Source: Prevotella sp. P6B1 | GTDB taxonomy: Bacteria; Bacteroidota; Bacteroidia; Bacteroidales; Bacteroidaceae | Length of the DNA stretch: 64,000 bases | Assembly (NCBI RefSeq): GCF_000702825.1 | Contig: NZ_JNKF01000012.1 | Span: 537,470 to 601,469, forward strand | Reading direction: 5' to 3' | Part shown: one piece after another, positions 10,101 to 18,100 of the stretch | Layout: the number at the start of each line of letters is the position of its first letter | Position numbering within the stretch: position 1 is the stretch's first letter | Translations under genes and position numbers: made by a program | The notes under the pieces: generated by a model | Databases searched by the model: none | What the model saw: the letters and a program-made list of their open reading frames with translations, nothing else | Told to the model about the DNA's origin: nothing

Positions 10101-10781
10101 CTGATTGCCTCAACCTTCCGTCCGTCTGACGATGCCACCACCCTACTCTTCCTGATTCCATCAAACTTCATGGCTGTCACCTCTCTCAACAAGGCAGCAG
10201 AGATGCTTGAGAAGGTGAACCACCGTAGCGATCTGGCCAAGCAGTGCAGTCAGCTGGCTGCTGAGGTGAGCGAGGCATTACAGAAGTACGCCATCTACCA
10301 GCACCCCAAGTATGGTCCTATCTATGCCTACGAGGTGGATGGTTTTGGCAATCGCGTGCTGATGGACGATGCCAACGTGCCCAGCCTGCTGGCTATGCCT
10401 TATCTGGGCGATGTCGATATCAACGACCCCATCTATCAGAACACCCGCCGATTTGTATGGAGCGAGGATAATCCCTACTTCTTCCGCGGCAAGGCTGGCG
10501 AGGGCATTGGCGGTCCGCACATCGGCTACGATATGCCTTGGCCTATGTCGATTATGATGAAAGCCTTCACCAGTCAGAACGACGCAGAGATTAAAGCCTG
10601 CATCGAGATGCTGATGAAGACCGATGCCGGCAAGGGATTCATCCACGAGAGTTTCAATAAAGACGATGCCACCGACTATACCCGCGACTGGTTTGCCTGG
10701 CAGAACACGCTCTTCGGTGAACTGATTATTAAGTTGGTCAACGATGGCAAGCTCGACCTGCTGAACAGCATCAAAGACTAA
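7101..10781 (+). CDS. Bifunctional GH92-GH125 exo-alpha-mannosidase fusion
   Basis: A 1226-residue secreted protein (signal KKNLRKSLLAVALLLGGSAVA) with two complete glycosidase domains. Residues about 25-750 are GH92, a Ca-dependent inverting exo-alpha-mannosidase, with the block GHRGCMVGNNSASIVADAYLKG. The acid candidate is E535 (FTEGNAWHY). The base pair is D644/D646 in YCGDEDNGQTSAWY, 109 and 111 residues later, the same spacing as E533, D642 and D644 of the Bacteroides enzyme BT3990. An H586-E587 pair falls where BT3990 has the His-Glu pair linked to alpha-1,2 specificity. Residues about 795-1226 are GH125, alpha-1,6-exomannosidase, with GDIHAMWLRDSGAQVWPY, DGEWMGDTGMKPELHERKWE and GFIHESFNKDD. 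The linker at about 752-795 is lysine- and alanine-rich. The two activities would remove alpha-1,2 caps and then alpha-1,6 mannose. It is the last gene of the operon. Confidence 0.92.
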   Translation: MKKNLRKSLLAVALLLGGSAVAATSPVDYVNTLVGTQSNHALSTGNTYPAIALPWGMNFWMPQTGKMGDGWSYTYDAGKIRGLKQTHQPSPWINDYGQFAIMPTIGTVFDENKRASWFSHKAETARPYYYKVYLADYDITAEVTPTERAAVMRFTYPDSKKSRIVVDAFDKGSRIRIIDDRHIEGYTTKNSGGVPEGFKNYFVIESDKPFTFISTVANGKIQVGEHQFEGNHAGAVIGFQTARGEMVTLRVASSFISAEQARQNLKEVAGRSFDTVCREARTRWNNILGRLEVEDANTDHLRTFYSCLYRSVLFPRTFHEVNQAGEIVHYSPFDGKVHAGRLFTDTGFWDTFRSLFPLLNLVYPEMSQQMQEGLVNTYKESGFLPEWASPGHRGCMVGNNSASIVADAYLKGMRGYDVEALWQAVKHGANAVHPQVSSTGRLGFEYYNRLGYVPYNVGINESVARTLEYAYDDWCIYQLGLALGKSKKELKPYKDRAMNYQKVFDKETRLMRGRNEDGTFQSPFNPLKWGDAFTEGNAWHYTWSVFHDPAGLMSLMGGKDNFVAMLDSVFSVPPVFDESYYGAVIHEIREMQIMNMGNYAHGNQPIQHMIYLYDWAGEPWKAQYWVRQVMDHLYQATPDGYCGDEDNGQTSAWYVFSALGFYPVCPGSGQYALGTPYFKRVTLHLPEGKTLVIRADGNSAENCYVSEMLLNGAPYDKNYIKHSDLLAGGSIDYRMAAKPNLQRGTQASSLPYSFSTEVVKPAIKAVKAKKEVCKTDAIVRPSNRPAEAERLFRSEAVEDEIRRIASLLTNARLAWMFTNCFPNTLDTTVHYEEDAEGNPDTFVYTGDIHAMWLRDSGAQVWPYVKLANQDLKLKKMLAGVILRQLKCINIDPYANAFNKEPRPDGEWMGDTGMKPELHERKWEIDSLCYVLRLLYEYWLTTGDNSVLGDEWIKAIQNILRTFHDQQRKDGRGSYQFLRKTDRALDTVNNGGWGAPVKPVGLIASTFRPSDDATTLLFLIPSNFMAVTSLNKAAEMLEKVNHRSDLAKQCSQLAAEVSEALQKYAIYQHPKYGPIYAYEVDGFGNRVLMDDANVPSLLAMPYLGDVDINDPIYQNTRRFVWSEDNPYFFRGKAGEGIGGPHIGYDMPWPMSIMMKAFTSQNDAEIKACIEMLMKTDAGKGFIHESFNKDDATDYTRDWFAWQNTLFGELIIKLVNDGKLDLLNSIKD

Positions 10782-10839
10782 CCAACGTTGAAAAAGCGGT
10801 TGCGACCGACCGCCAACATCAATAAGCACGGCCGTGCAC

Positions 10840-10867
10840 AATAATAAGCACGGGCGTGCTTATTATT
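10840..10867. terminator. Hairpin between convergent operons
   Basis: A perfect 12-bp inverted repeat (AATAATAAGCAC at 10840-10851 and its complement at 10856-10867) with a 4-base GGGC loop. It lies 58 bp past the GH125 stop and 127 bp before the convergent regulator stop. A partial copy, AATAAGCACGGCCGTGC, sits just upstream at 10821-10837. There is no classical T run, so bidirectional termination is likely but not certain. Confidence 0.5.
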
Positions 10868-10890
10868 ACGCGCGGGCGCCAACAATCAGC

Positions 10891-10956
10891 AAAAGCGTAC
10901 CTTTTGCCCTTCAAAACCGTAACTTTTGCCCTTCAAAAGCGTAACTTTTTCCCCTG
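10891..10956. repeat. Three tandem 22-bp repeats
   Basis: Three head-to-tail units of exactly 22 bp at 10891-10912, 10913-10934 and 10935-10956, with consensus AAAAgCGTAaCTTTTgCCCt(t/g). They differ from each other at a few positions, mostly in the third unit. They lie in the 3' intergenic space between two convergent genes, next to the GC-rich hairpin. No protein function is proposed; they resemble a small dispersed intergenic repeat. Confidence 0.75.
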
Positions 10957-10994
10957 TAGAGTAGGGCTTTTGTACCTGCAGTCCTTAAGGATAA

Positions 10995-12545
10995 TTATTC
11001 AAACTCCTTGAGCCTCGTATCAAAATCCTTGGCGCCGCCTGTCTCGCCAAAGAGTTTCTTCAACAATCTCACACGGGTATTGGTGATGGTCTGTGGCGTT
11101 GAGATAGTCAACGTGGCTATCTCCGTGGGCAGGAAGTTATGACGAATGAGCAGACAGACGGCTTGCTCCTTGGCATTCAACGCAGATAACAACAGCTGTA
11201 GGTTGGGATTGAGGGCGTAGGCACGCTGTGCCAATTCATTCATATCGTCGTCGGATATGGCACGCCCCTTGTTGGCCGAAGCATGGATACGCGCCACAAC
11301 AGCCTTCAGTTCTTCCGAGTTTTCACGCTCTTCGCGCTCTTTCTGTTTGCGCATCCTGGTCAGCTCGCTACGGGTCAGATCATACTTCTTCTGGCTTTCC
11401 AGGAATCGCGCATTCAGTCGGTCAATCCTTCGCCTGCTGTACCAGATGGCTGCTATGGCAGCAAGTATCAGCAACAGGATGGCCGATAGCAGCATGATGG
11501 TGATACGATACTGCTGGCGCTCCTTCTGCTGCTCGTCGAACTGGGCCTGCAGATCGATGATGCTGGCAGTATCGTCGCGGCTGTAGAGGTCGTGATACAC
11601 CTCGTTGAGTCGAAGGCTATAAAAGGCGGCTTGGTTGTTTTCACCACGCATAGTCATATAACCAATCAGTTTGCGATACGAACTGATGGCAACATCGGGC
11701 GAGAAGGAGTTGAGCAACGAGTACCATTGCTGGGCGGCACTGGCTGTGTCCTTTTCAGCCAGATACACATCGGCCAGCAGTTTCGCACCTCTGTCGGTAG
11801 GCGATGTCTGCTGGGCCCTCAGCAGAAGTTGTTTGGCTTCCTGGCGCTTGTCCATGTGCAACAGGTAGCTGGCCTGATTAGTGAGATAGGTGGCACGTAT
11901 CTCGCCATCGGTATGCGGCGCATAGGGCTCGGCCTGCTCTGTATAATATTGCAGACTATCCATCCGTCCTGTCATATCGAAGGTCTGGGCAATGTTGTTC
12001 AGCGCCCTCACTATCCACTCATCCTTATGGCACTGGCGGGCGGCATTCAGAGCCTGCTTGTAGTACTTGAGCGTTTGGGGATAGTTGCCCACATTATCGT
12101 TGATATCGCCCAGCACAAAGTAAAGATAGCAATTGTACATAGGGTCGTCAACTTTCTCGGCCAACTGCTCGGCACGCTTCATGGTGAGCACCGCCTCGTG
12201 GGTTTGCTGCTGTTTATAGAGCACGATGGCGTGGTGCAGCAAGGCGCGCGCCAATCGCGGTTTATCGTTCTCTCGCTCGTAATAGCGCCGACTGGTCAGA
12301 ATCAGCGAGTCCGACTCGGTCGACAATCCGCTGCGATGCAGCGCCTCGGTATAGAGCAGACCAAAGAGTGCACGATCGGGGGCAGAAAGCGTCGTGTCGT
12401 CCCAACACGGCTCCAGCATTCTGACCACCGAATCAGGCTGTTCCACCACTATCTGCTCTGCCTCGGTGAGTAGCTTGTTGTGAGACTGCTCGTGCGAGCA
12501 GCTCACAACAAAGAGAGAGAATATCAGATAAACTATCGTTATCAT
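10995..12545 (-). CDS. TPR lipoprotein-type membrane regulator with C-terminal HTH
   Basis: The open frame begins at 12617, but the ATG at 12545 overlaps the stop of the upstream gene as ATGA and starts a lipoprotein-like signal (MITIVYLIFSLFVVSC), so 12545 is chosen, giving 516 residues. The sequence after the signal is a series of TPR-like helices (about residues 25-330). One transmembrane segment follows at about 349-367 (ITIMLLSAILLLILAAIAAIW), then a charged coiled coil. A C-terminal helix-turn-helix-like domain (LLSALNAKEQAVCLLIRHNFLPTEIATLT...TITNTRVRLLKKLFG) closes the protein. This is the Bacteroidota design in which periplasmic TPRs are coupled to a cytoplasmic DNA-binding domain. 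It is translationally coupled to a TonB_C protein. The target is unknown; either flanking mannan locus is possible. Confidence 0.8.
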   Translation of the reverse strand: MITIVYLIFSLFVVSCSHEQSHNKLLTEAEQIVVEQPDSVVRMLEPCWDDTTLSAPDRALFGLLYTEALHRSGLSTESDSLILTSRRYYERENDKPRLARALLHHAIVLYKQQQTHEAVLTMKRAEQLAEKVDDPMYNCYLYFVLGDINDNVGNYPQTLKYYKQALNAARQCHKDEWIVRALNNIAQTFDMTGRMDSLQYYTEQAEPYAPHTDGEIRATYLTNQASYLLHMDKRQEAKQLLLRAQQTSPTDRGAKLLADVYLAEKDTASAAQQWYSLLNSFSPDVAISSYRKLIGYMTMRGENNQAAFYSLRLNEVYHDLYSRDDTASIIDLQAQFDEQQKERQQYRITIMLLSAILLLILAAIAAIWYSRRRIDRLNARFLESQKKYDLTRSELTRMRKQKEREERENSEELKAVVARIHASANKGRAISDDDMNELAQRAYALNPNLQLLLSALNAKEQAVCLLIRHNFLPTEIATLTISTPQTITNTRVRLLKKLFGETGGAKDFDTRLKEFE

Positions 12546-12946
12546 TTCAAGCGGAACATAATAGGAACGGTGAATCTGACTCTGACTACCTGTCCTCTCT
12601 GCTTGCCAGGAACCCATTTAGGCATAGCCGAGATGACTCTCATAGCTTCGGCATCGAGCGATGGGAACACCTTTTTCATTAAGGTCACATCAGTAATCGA
12701 GCCATCGGTATCAACCACGAAGGTTACAAATACCTTTCCTTCAACCTTCTTCTTCTCAGCATCGGCTGGATACTTCACATTCTTACTCAGATATTCGACC
12801 ATGGCAGCCATACCGCCTGGATACTCAGGCATCTGCTCTACTACATCGAATACTTGCTGGTTTTTCTTGGCTACAACGGTCTTCTGTGCGCTCACCGTGG
12901 TGAGTCCGAAGAGTGCCATCAGTGCCATTACTAATACTTTCTTCAT
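12542..12946 (-). CDS. Small secreted TonB C-terminal domain protein
   Basis: A 134-residue protein with a signal peptide (KKVLVMALMALFGLTTVSAQ) followed directly by a TonB_C domain (PEYPGGMAAMVEYLSKNVKYP, GKVFVTFVVDTDGSITDV, LDAEAMRVISAMPKWVPGKQRG). It lacks the transmembrane anchor and proline-rich linker of a true TonB energy transducer, so it is periplasmic and may bind TonB boxes or cell wall rather than transmit energy. The stop TGA overlaps the ATG of the next gene, so the two proteins are probably made together. A promoter-like TACTTTTG box lies about 50 bp upstream. Confidence 0.88.
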   Translation of the reverse strand: MKKVLVMALMALFGLTTVSAQKTVVAKKNQQVFDVVEQMPEYPGGMAAMVEYLSKNVKYPADAEKKKVEGKVFVTFVVDTDGSITDVTLMKKVFPSLDAEAMRVISAMPKWVPGKQRGQVVRVRFTVPIMFRLK

Positions 12947-12996
12947 TTTCGTTTTCTGTTAATGGTTCAACAATCTGTTTGTCTGTCCGGACGGTG

Positions 12997-13027
12997 CAAA
13001 AGTAGAAGAAATCCCCAAAAGTTGCAA
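12997..13027 (-). promoter_or_regulatory. Promoter of the TonB_C/TPR operon
   Basis: The complement reads TTG (13025-13027), 20 bp, then TACTTTTG (12997-13004), matching the Bacteroidota TTTG/TAnnTTTG pattern, about 50 bp before the start at 12946. Confidence 0.55.
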
Positions 13028-13087
13028 GAAATCCATTACACATTATTACACACAGCCGAAAAAACTGCAGATTTGACCCTCATCCAG

Positions 13088-14665
13088 CTATTTCTTACCC
13101 TTTGGCAGGTCGCCTGTACGGGTGAGTTCAAAGTCCATAGCCGAGAACCACTTAGCACGGCAGGGTTCGCCAGTGAACGCTTTATCCGATGACATACCAT
13201 AGGCAACCGAATCGCCAGCAACTACTATGCTATCGATGGTGATGGGCTTCCATCCCATTTCGTCTTCTGAGTTTTCGTTTACGGGGATGGACTGTAGGTG
13301 TTTCTCCTTCCCCATGGCATAGATAAAGGTGCCAGGACCCTCGGCGCGTGCATAGCATGTAAGCTGGTAAATGCCTGGTTCAACCTTTTCCTTACGCTCG
13401 GCTTGGAAAACCTCCTCGCAATTATCGTTAAACACATCCATAAAACGCGCGTTATCATACCCTTGGCCATCCATACCATAATACGTATAATGATCGCAGT
13501 TCTCAGCCTTTATCAGATTCCAGCTGCCACGACGCAGGAAATCGGCATCATCCTCGTTCATTTTTACACCCTGATAGGTGGTAGTATAATCGATTTGGTA
13601 ACGCTCCTGGTAATAGTCATAATGATAATTGGCAATGCTGATACCTAAGGGCACTGCGATGCACACGGCGATAACCCAAAGCACGATGTTTACGATACGC
13701 TGGACAACACCCATAGGACGGATTTTCCCAGTGAGTGAGAGTACCATGTGGATAATGGCATAGATGGGTATGAGCAATACCAGGAGCAGAGCGATTACAA
13801 AGATGATGAGTATCTTGGGATTGCTAACCCATGCGCCTTCCAGCCCCATAGCTCCGAGGCTGAACGGTAGGGTACTGTTTAGTGGCAGTAACATCGCACT
13901 AACCGTGGCAATGAGCACGCCGAAGAATCCGAACGTCAAGGCAATGCACACAACGATTGAGATGATAACTGCAAAGGCGATAACCATCTTCATAAAGATG
14001 ATGAACAACAGGCGTAGAAAGCCGGGGCGCTGCACGTGCTGCTTTTCGCCTTCAACTACTACATCTGCCAGATTCTGCGGCGTAACATCCTTGCCCTCCA
14101 TCTGCAACAGCTGCTCGGGTGTTCTGGCCTCAGGAATCACAAGCGCCAAGACAAGATAGATAAAGATACCCACGCCATAGCAGAAGGTAAACAATATCAT
14201 CAGGAATCGCCAGATAACAGGGTCGGTATTGGTATATACGGCAATACCCGACATGACACCTGCCAACATCTTATCCTTGGGGTTGCGATACAGTTTTTTT
14301 CCAGCTGTACGTGCGCGTACATCCTCATAAATCTTCTGACCAGCCGAACGGGCCTGCTCCTCCCAGTTGGTGCCGTTGCTTTCTTGTTGCTTCTCGCCAT
14401 CCTCGCCAGTCAACTCTTCGGGTTTGCCGATACGGGTGATGATTTCCTTCACATGTTCGATGGTGATAGCCTCGATGCCCTGCTGGCGCAGTTCATCGAA
14501 AAGTTCAGCAATACGGGCCTCGATATCGTCTACGATTTCATCGCCGCCCTCCTGCTTACCAAACGATGAACGGAGTGAGTTGATGTACTGCTGCAAGAGT
14601 TCGTAGGCATCCTCGTCTATCTGGAACAGACGCCCACACAGGTTGATGGTAATATTCTTTTTCAT
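13088..14665 (-). CDS. PspC-domain integral membrane protein
   Basis: A 525-residue inner-membrane protein. Residues 1-90 form a soluble helical head (INLCGRLFQIDEDAYELLQQ...DDIEARIAELF...IITRIGKPEEL) common to Bacteroidota PspC proteins. A PspC domain follows at about 120-200 (KKLYRNPKDKMLAGVMSGIA, then a hydrophobic helix and LVIPEARTPEQ). Several transmembrane segments follow, and the C-terminal soluble region from about residue 370 is beta-rich and probably extracytoplasmic. PspC proteins sense or buffer envelope stress. The gene lies 20 bp after padR on the same strand, so the PadR repressor probably controls both. Confidence 0.88.
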   Translation of the reverse strand: MKKNITINLCGRLFQIDEDAYELLQQYINSLRSSFGKQEGGDEIVDDIEARIAELFDELRQQGIEAITIEHVKEIITRIGKPEELTGEDGEKQQESNGTNWEEQARSAGQKIYEDVRARTAGKKLYRNPKDKMLAGVMSGIAVYTNTDPVIWRFLMILFTFCYGVGIFIYLVLALVIPEARTPEQLLQMEGKDVTPQNLADVVVEGEKQHVQRPGFLRLLFIIFMKMVIAFAVIISIVVCIALTFGFFGVLIATVSAMLLPLNSTLPFSLGAMGLEGAWVSNPKILIIFVIALLLVLLIPIYAIIHMVLSLTGKIRPMGVVQRIVNIVLWVIAVCIAVPLGISIANYHYDYYQERYQIDYTTTYQGVKMNEDDADFLRRGSWNLIKAENCDHYTYYGMDGQGYDNARFMDVFNDNCEEVFQAERKEKVEPGIYQLTCYARAEGPGTFIYAMGKEKHLQSIPVNENSEDEMGWKPITIDSIVVAGDSVAYGMSSDKAFTGEPCRAKWFSAMDFELTRTGDLPKGKK

Positions 14666-14685
14666 AACTTTAATTTTTCAATTCT

Positions 14686-15039
14686 TCAATCCTTTACTTC
14701 CAATAATTTGGGGGTTACATTCTTCAGATAATTAATGGTGTTCGAGAGTTCCATCCAGGCTGTATCAAGTCCTTCGAGAAACTTTTCGCCTTCTTTACTC
14801 AAGGCGTAATACTTTCGGGGAGGCCCCTGGGTTGACTCTTGCCACTCGTATTGCAACAGGCCGTCGTTCTTCAATCGGGTCAGCAGCGGATAAAGCGTCC
14901 CCTCTACCACCAGCAGTTCCGCATTCTTGAGCTGCTGGATGATGTCACTGGCATACGAAGGACGATGCTTAAGCAACAGCAGTACGCAGTACTCAAGCAT
15001 GCCCTTACGCATCTGTGATTTAGCATTTTCTATGTTCAT
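14686..15039 (-). CDS. PadR-family transcriptional repressor
   Basis: A 117-residue winged-helix regulator. The PadR fold is visible as KGMLEYCVLLLLKHRPSYASDIIQQL, then VVEGTLYPLLTRLKNDGLLQYEW (recognition helix and wing) and PPRKYYALSKEGEKFL (second wing strand). A short dimerisation helix follows at 92-110. It is the first gene of a padR-pspC pair. A 39-bp palindrome in the promoter is the likely operator and would give autorepression. PadR members of this pair type respond to envelope or antibiotic stress in other bacteria; the inducer here is unknown. Confidence 0.93.
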   Translation of the reverse strand: MNIENAKSQMRKGMLEYCVLLLLKHRPSYASDIIQQLKNAELLVVEGTLYPLLTRLKNDGLLQYEWQESTQGPPRKYYALSKEGEKFLEGLDTAWMELSNTINYLKNVTPKLLEVKD

Positions 15040-15068
15040 ATCTTTGCCTAATTAAAAGATTTCTGCGG

Positions 15069-15118
15069 CAAAGATAAGCAAAAACTTAGTACCTTGTATT
15101 ACAAAGTACCAAGTTTTT
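15069..15118 (-). promoter_or_regulatory. padR promoter with 39-bp palindromic operator
   Basis: The complement has a TATCTTTG -7 box at 15069-15076, about 30 bp before the padR ATG. Immediately upstream lies an inverted repeat with 19-bp arms at 15080-15098 and 15100-15118 around a single central base, with two mismatches. Each arm contains GTACC/GTACT next to TTGTA, as in PadR operators. Its position over the -33 region fits autorepression; it could also form a hairpin that ends the GH38 transcript. Confidence 0.75.
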
Positions 15119-15151
15119 GCAAGGAATTATAACTATTTAACAGTTAGATCA

Positions 15152-18100
15152 TTAATAAACCTCCATCTCATAGATGCGGGCTGCAGCATCCTGACCCTGT
15201 GTAGGTGCTACGACAAAAAGGCGCAGATAGCGCACAGTTGCAGGTGCGAAGTTGCGGTCAGTATAGTTATTGCGATTACCATCAAACATATCCAAGGTCT
15301 GCCACTCTTCAGTCTCGCTGTTCCGGCCCTGAAGCAGACAGGTACGTGTGATGTAAGCCGACTGCTCGCAAGCAGCACTCAACAGGCGCCAACGGCTGAT
15401 GGTGGTTGGCTGACCAAAGTCGAAAGTTACGAAGTTTGGCGCAGCCTGTGCGTCGCACCACTTAGTATTAGGATTGCCATCAACCAGCAAAGCCGCACGC
15501 TCGCCTTCGTTCACTTCACCCGACATAGCGATGATCTTAGCATCACGTAGCAGATTAACCTGAGGCTGGACCGATGAAGCCACATTCTGCTTTGTAGGCA
15601 GAATAGAAGTCATGAACAGCGGTGCAGCAGCAACAGCCTCAGCCGCATCGTTAGCCAGGGTAGCTGCAAAGACTACCACATGCTCATCGTCAGGCAGCGT
15701 AATCTCACACACACCCTTTGGAATATCCAGACATGCACGGAACATATAGGTAAATTCATAGGGCTCGTCAGCCTCGGCCGAATGGCGATGACTACCCACC
15801 CATGCCACCTCGGCATCCTTCAAATAGCCTGTGGTCTGTCCATCGTGCCCCCACTGGCCAATAAAACCAGTATAATAAGGTACACTGACGGTCTGCTGTT
15901 TTCCATTTACAGTAAAGGCAGCCTGACGGTCGTCGCGATCAGAAGCCACCAACAGATACAGATGACGATAATCCTTACCAGCAGGCAGCTGGATAGTCTG
16001 GCCCTTACAGGTCACGCCACTGGCAGCATCCTTTTCGCCAAAGCGGAAGGGAATATCGCCCACGGTGATACCTTCGTCAGGCAGCAGTTCTGCTGCATAG
16101 CTATAGCCCCCTTCGAAATTACCAGAAGAACGGAAGCCGTTATAGCTGAAGCAATGACGGTCGTAATCCAGCGCCAAAGGCAGTACATCTGGTTCTGACT
16201 GCTTCTGCTTGGCAAGCACCACCTTGTAGGTCTTAACACTATAAGGCTTAATGTCGACCAGTAACGAACGTCCGTCAGTCGCAGCCTGCTTCAGTGTGCG
16301 CTCTGTTCCATCGGCCTCAACAGCCTTCACAATGTCGGCAGCAAAGGTGAGGCGTGCCTTCTGGGCACCCTGACCACCCATCTCGTAAACACGTACCACA
16401 TACTCATCACTCACCTCAGCACGTTTCAAGGCACGTACCACAACACAATCATTGTCAGAAGTCACAAACGAGAACTGACGTCCCAATGAACCAGCATGAC
16501 GATCGGTAAAGAATGTACGCAACGGACTGTTCAGACGGTCGGCCTGACGAACGGCATTGGCAGCATCAAGCGGACCTTCATGTCCAACGAGGCTATAGGT
16601 GAACACATGGTGTCCGAAGTCCTGACGGGCCTGATAAGTATAGCTACGACCAGGTTTGGGCGAATACAACAGCGAGAGACGCAGAGTATTGTCATTGGGT
16701 TTATCCCAGCCATAACGCGAATCGTTTAATAGTGTTACGCCATAATTGCCCATACGGTTTGTCAAGTCTGTCCATTCATGGGCATACACCTCAAAGCTGT
16801 TATCGCGGTTGTTACCACGACGCACACTACCCAGTCCGATATCGTAGGTAGCCTCCTTATTTGAGACGCTCAGCGGGAACTCTGCCTTCAGCAGGGCATT
16901 AAGCGAACGCCAATCCACCTCATTCTCGAAGTCGATACGGTCAGCAAGTGCGCCTTCATAAAGATGGATACGCTGAACGATATCCGACTCACCATATTTC
17001 TTTCTTATCACTAATGTCTGGCGCAGTGTTCCTGGCTCAACTGATATCTCAACACCTTCGTGTACGGGCAGAGGTGCCTTATCGAGCGTTGCCTTCTGAA
17101 TCTCCCAGGCAGGCCATGCCTCAGAACGGCAGTCATCAAACACCACCAAACGGAGGCTCTTGCCCGAAGCCACAATCTCACGGTTGCAGTTCTTATCTAT
17201 CAGCGACACCACATCACCATATGCATCAACAGTCAGCTTGTAACGCGACGATTCGATGGTACGACCTGTAGTAACAGTAGCCATTTTCTTCTTTCCCGCA
17301 GCCTTGATACCATAGACAGCCATACCTGTAGCTGGCACATCAGCATCAAACAGCAGCACACGCTGGCCATCACGCTCCACAACCTGAGAAGCCACACGAC
17401 GGCCATTGGCATCAGTCACGCGATAATCGCGGTCATCAGACAGTATCACCTGAGCCACAGAACGAACAGGTGTGGTCTCATTATTATACACCACCACAGG
17501 CTGTCCTGCTACACGGGTATCCAACTGACGGGCTACTCCAGATACACTATGTGTCAGCACATCCGAGAACTTCTTGAGCGACAAGAGTTCATCGTTCCAA
17601 GAGAACTCGTAGGCACGTGGAATGCTGGTACCCGTCAGGTCATCATGGAACTGGTGCCAGATGAAACGCTGCCATGTCTCTGTCATCGTTACTGAGGGAT
17701 AGTGGGCAACACCTAACCAGTCGGCCATGACTGCCGAACGCTCAGCAGCATCGCCTAAGTGCTCATTCTGACGGTTATACAGCTTCATAGCAGCCTGCGA
17801 GGTATAACAGCCATTTCCATGCACATCCATAGGCAGCTCGCCATCGAACACCGGCAGTTCCGGGTGCTTTTCGAATGGCAGATAATCCTTATAAAGCTGA
17901 TCACTGGTAGCACTGACAATCTTGATAGGGCCATTGCCTGCTATTCCCTTTTCGACACCACGAACAGAAGCGATGGTGGGCGAGCCACCAATATCACCAG
18001 TGCCATAATAACGATAAGCCTGATTCAACGGACTTTCACCTATCTCACGAAGCAGTTGCTGGTTGTGCGACAGGTCTTCATCACGATAGCGTTCAGCATA

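Noticed and set aside
10891..10956. Possible CRISPR array
   Set aside because: The units are directly adjacent 22-mers without unique spacers, and no cas genes are present.
11592..12473. Open frame of 293 codons on the + strand
   Set aside because: It is antisense to the TPR regulator gene, which has a clear domain order; no start signal.
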